NCBI GenBank assembly: GCA_013335665.1
Contig: JAAXVE010000064.1
Span: 1 to 5,397, forward strand
From: Candidatus Falkowiibacteriota bacterium
GTDB taxonomy: Bacteria > Patescibacteriota > Patescibacteriia > Patescibacteriales > GWE2-39-37
Reading direction: 5' to 3'
DNA length: 5,397 bases
The position numbers and the translations under genes are program-made. Below are positions 5,387 to 5,397 of the stretch, piece after piece; the first letter of the stretch is position 1, and each line of letters opens with the position of its first letter. Below the pieces are notes generated by a model, which was not told the origin of the DNA, searched no databases, and worked only from the letters and a program-made list of their open reading frames with translations.

Positions 5387-5397
5387 CAAATAAAAAA

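Noticed and set aside
5313..5397. tRNA gene as an integration (att) site
   Set aside because: Only 11 bases follow the tRNA and there is no integrase or duplicated tRNA 3' end in the window.

Overview
The window looks like a piece of a small bacterial genome, most probably a Candidate Phyla Radiation (Patescibacteria) member, joined at its left edge to about 180 bases of very different composition. The assignment rests on overall gene style and is an inference: short spacers, mostly moderate-to-low GC, few Shine-Dalgarno sites, two small two-helix membrane proteins without recognisable families, and a LysM/M23 peptidase with a long positively charged N-terminal region. All bacterial genes read on the + strand. 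TAA, TAG and TGA all end genes here, so the standard bacterial code applies.

Layout. Bases 1-180 are about 70% GC by hand count and encode, in frame 1 and open from the first base, a kelch-repeat-like peptide that meets a TAG at 163-165. GC then falls to about 35-45%. The same frame stays open and still fits a kelch strand for some 20 codons. A strong hairpin at 325-355 closes this region. A probable promoter at 412-439 then starts an operon of four genes: ruvB (466-1461, Holliday-junction branch-migration motor), an 82-residue membrane protein (1491-1739), a bacterial PH-domain (bPH2) membrane protein (1742-2308) and queA (2305-3405, queuosine biosynthesis), the last two overlapping by ATGA.

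A good promoter (3419-3447) lies just after queA, and a terminator-like hairpin (3498-3527) lies between that promoter and the next gene. That gene (3547-4896) encodes a membrane-anchored cell-wall hydrolase with two LysM domains and a complete M23 active site. It is followed after 22 bases by a 96-residue two-helix membrane protein (4919-5209). The window ends with a tRNA-Ala(UGC) gene (5313-5386) that has its own likely promoter.

How it fits together. ruvB and queA are neighbours in many bacteria (ruvAB-queA-tgt in Bacillus, for example); here two membrane-protein genes sit between them and neither ruvA nor tgt is adjacent. The M23/LysM gene and its small partner form an envelope unit. I see no defence system, mobile element, CRISPR array or obviously new multi-gene system. 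The most unusual items are the kelch fragment with its composition break, the promoter-then-hairpin leader of the peptidase gene, and the unassigned small membrane proteins.
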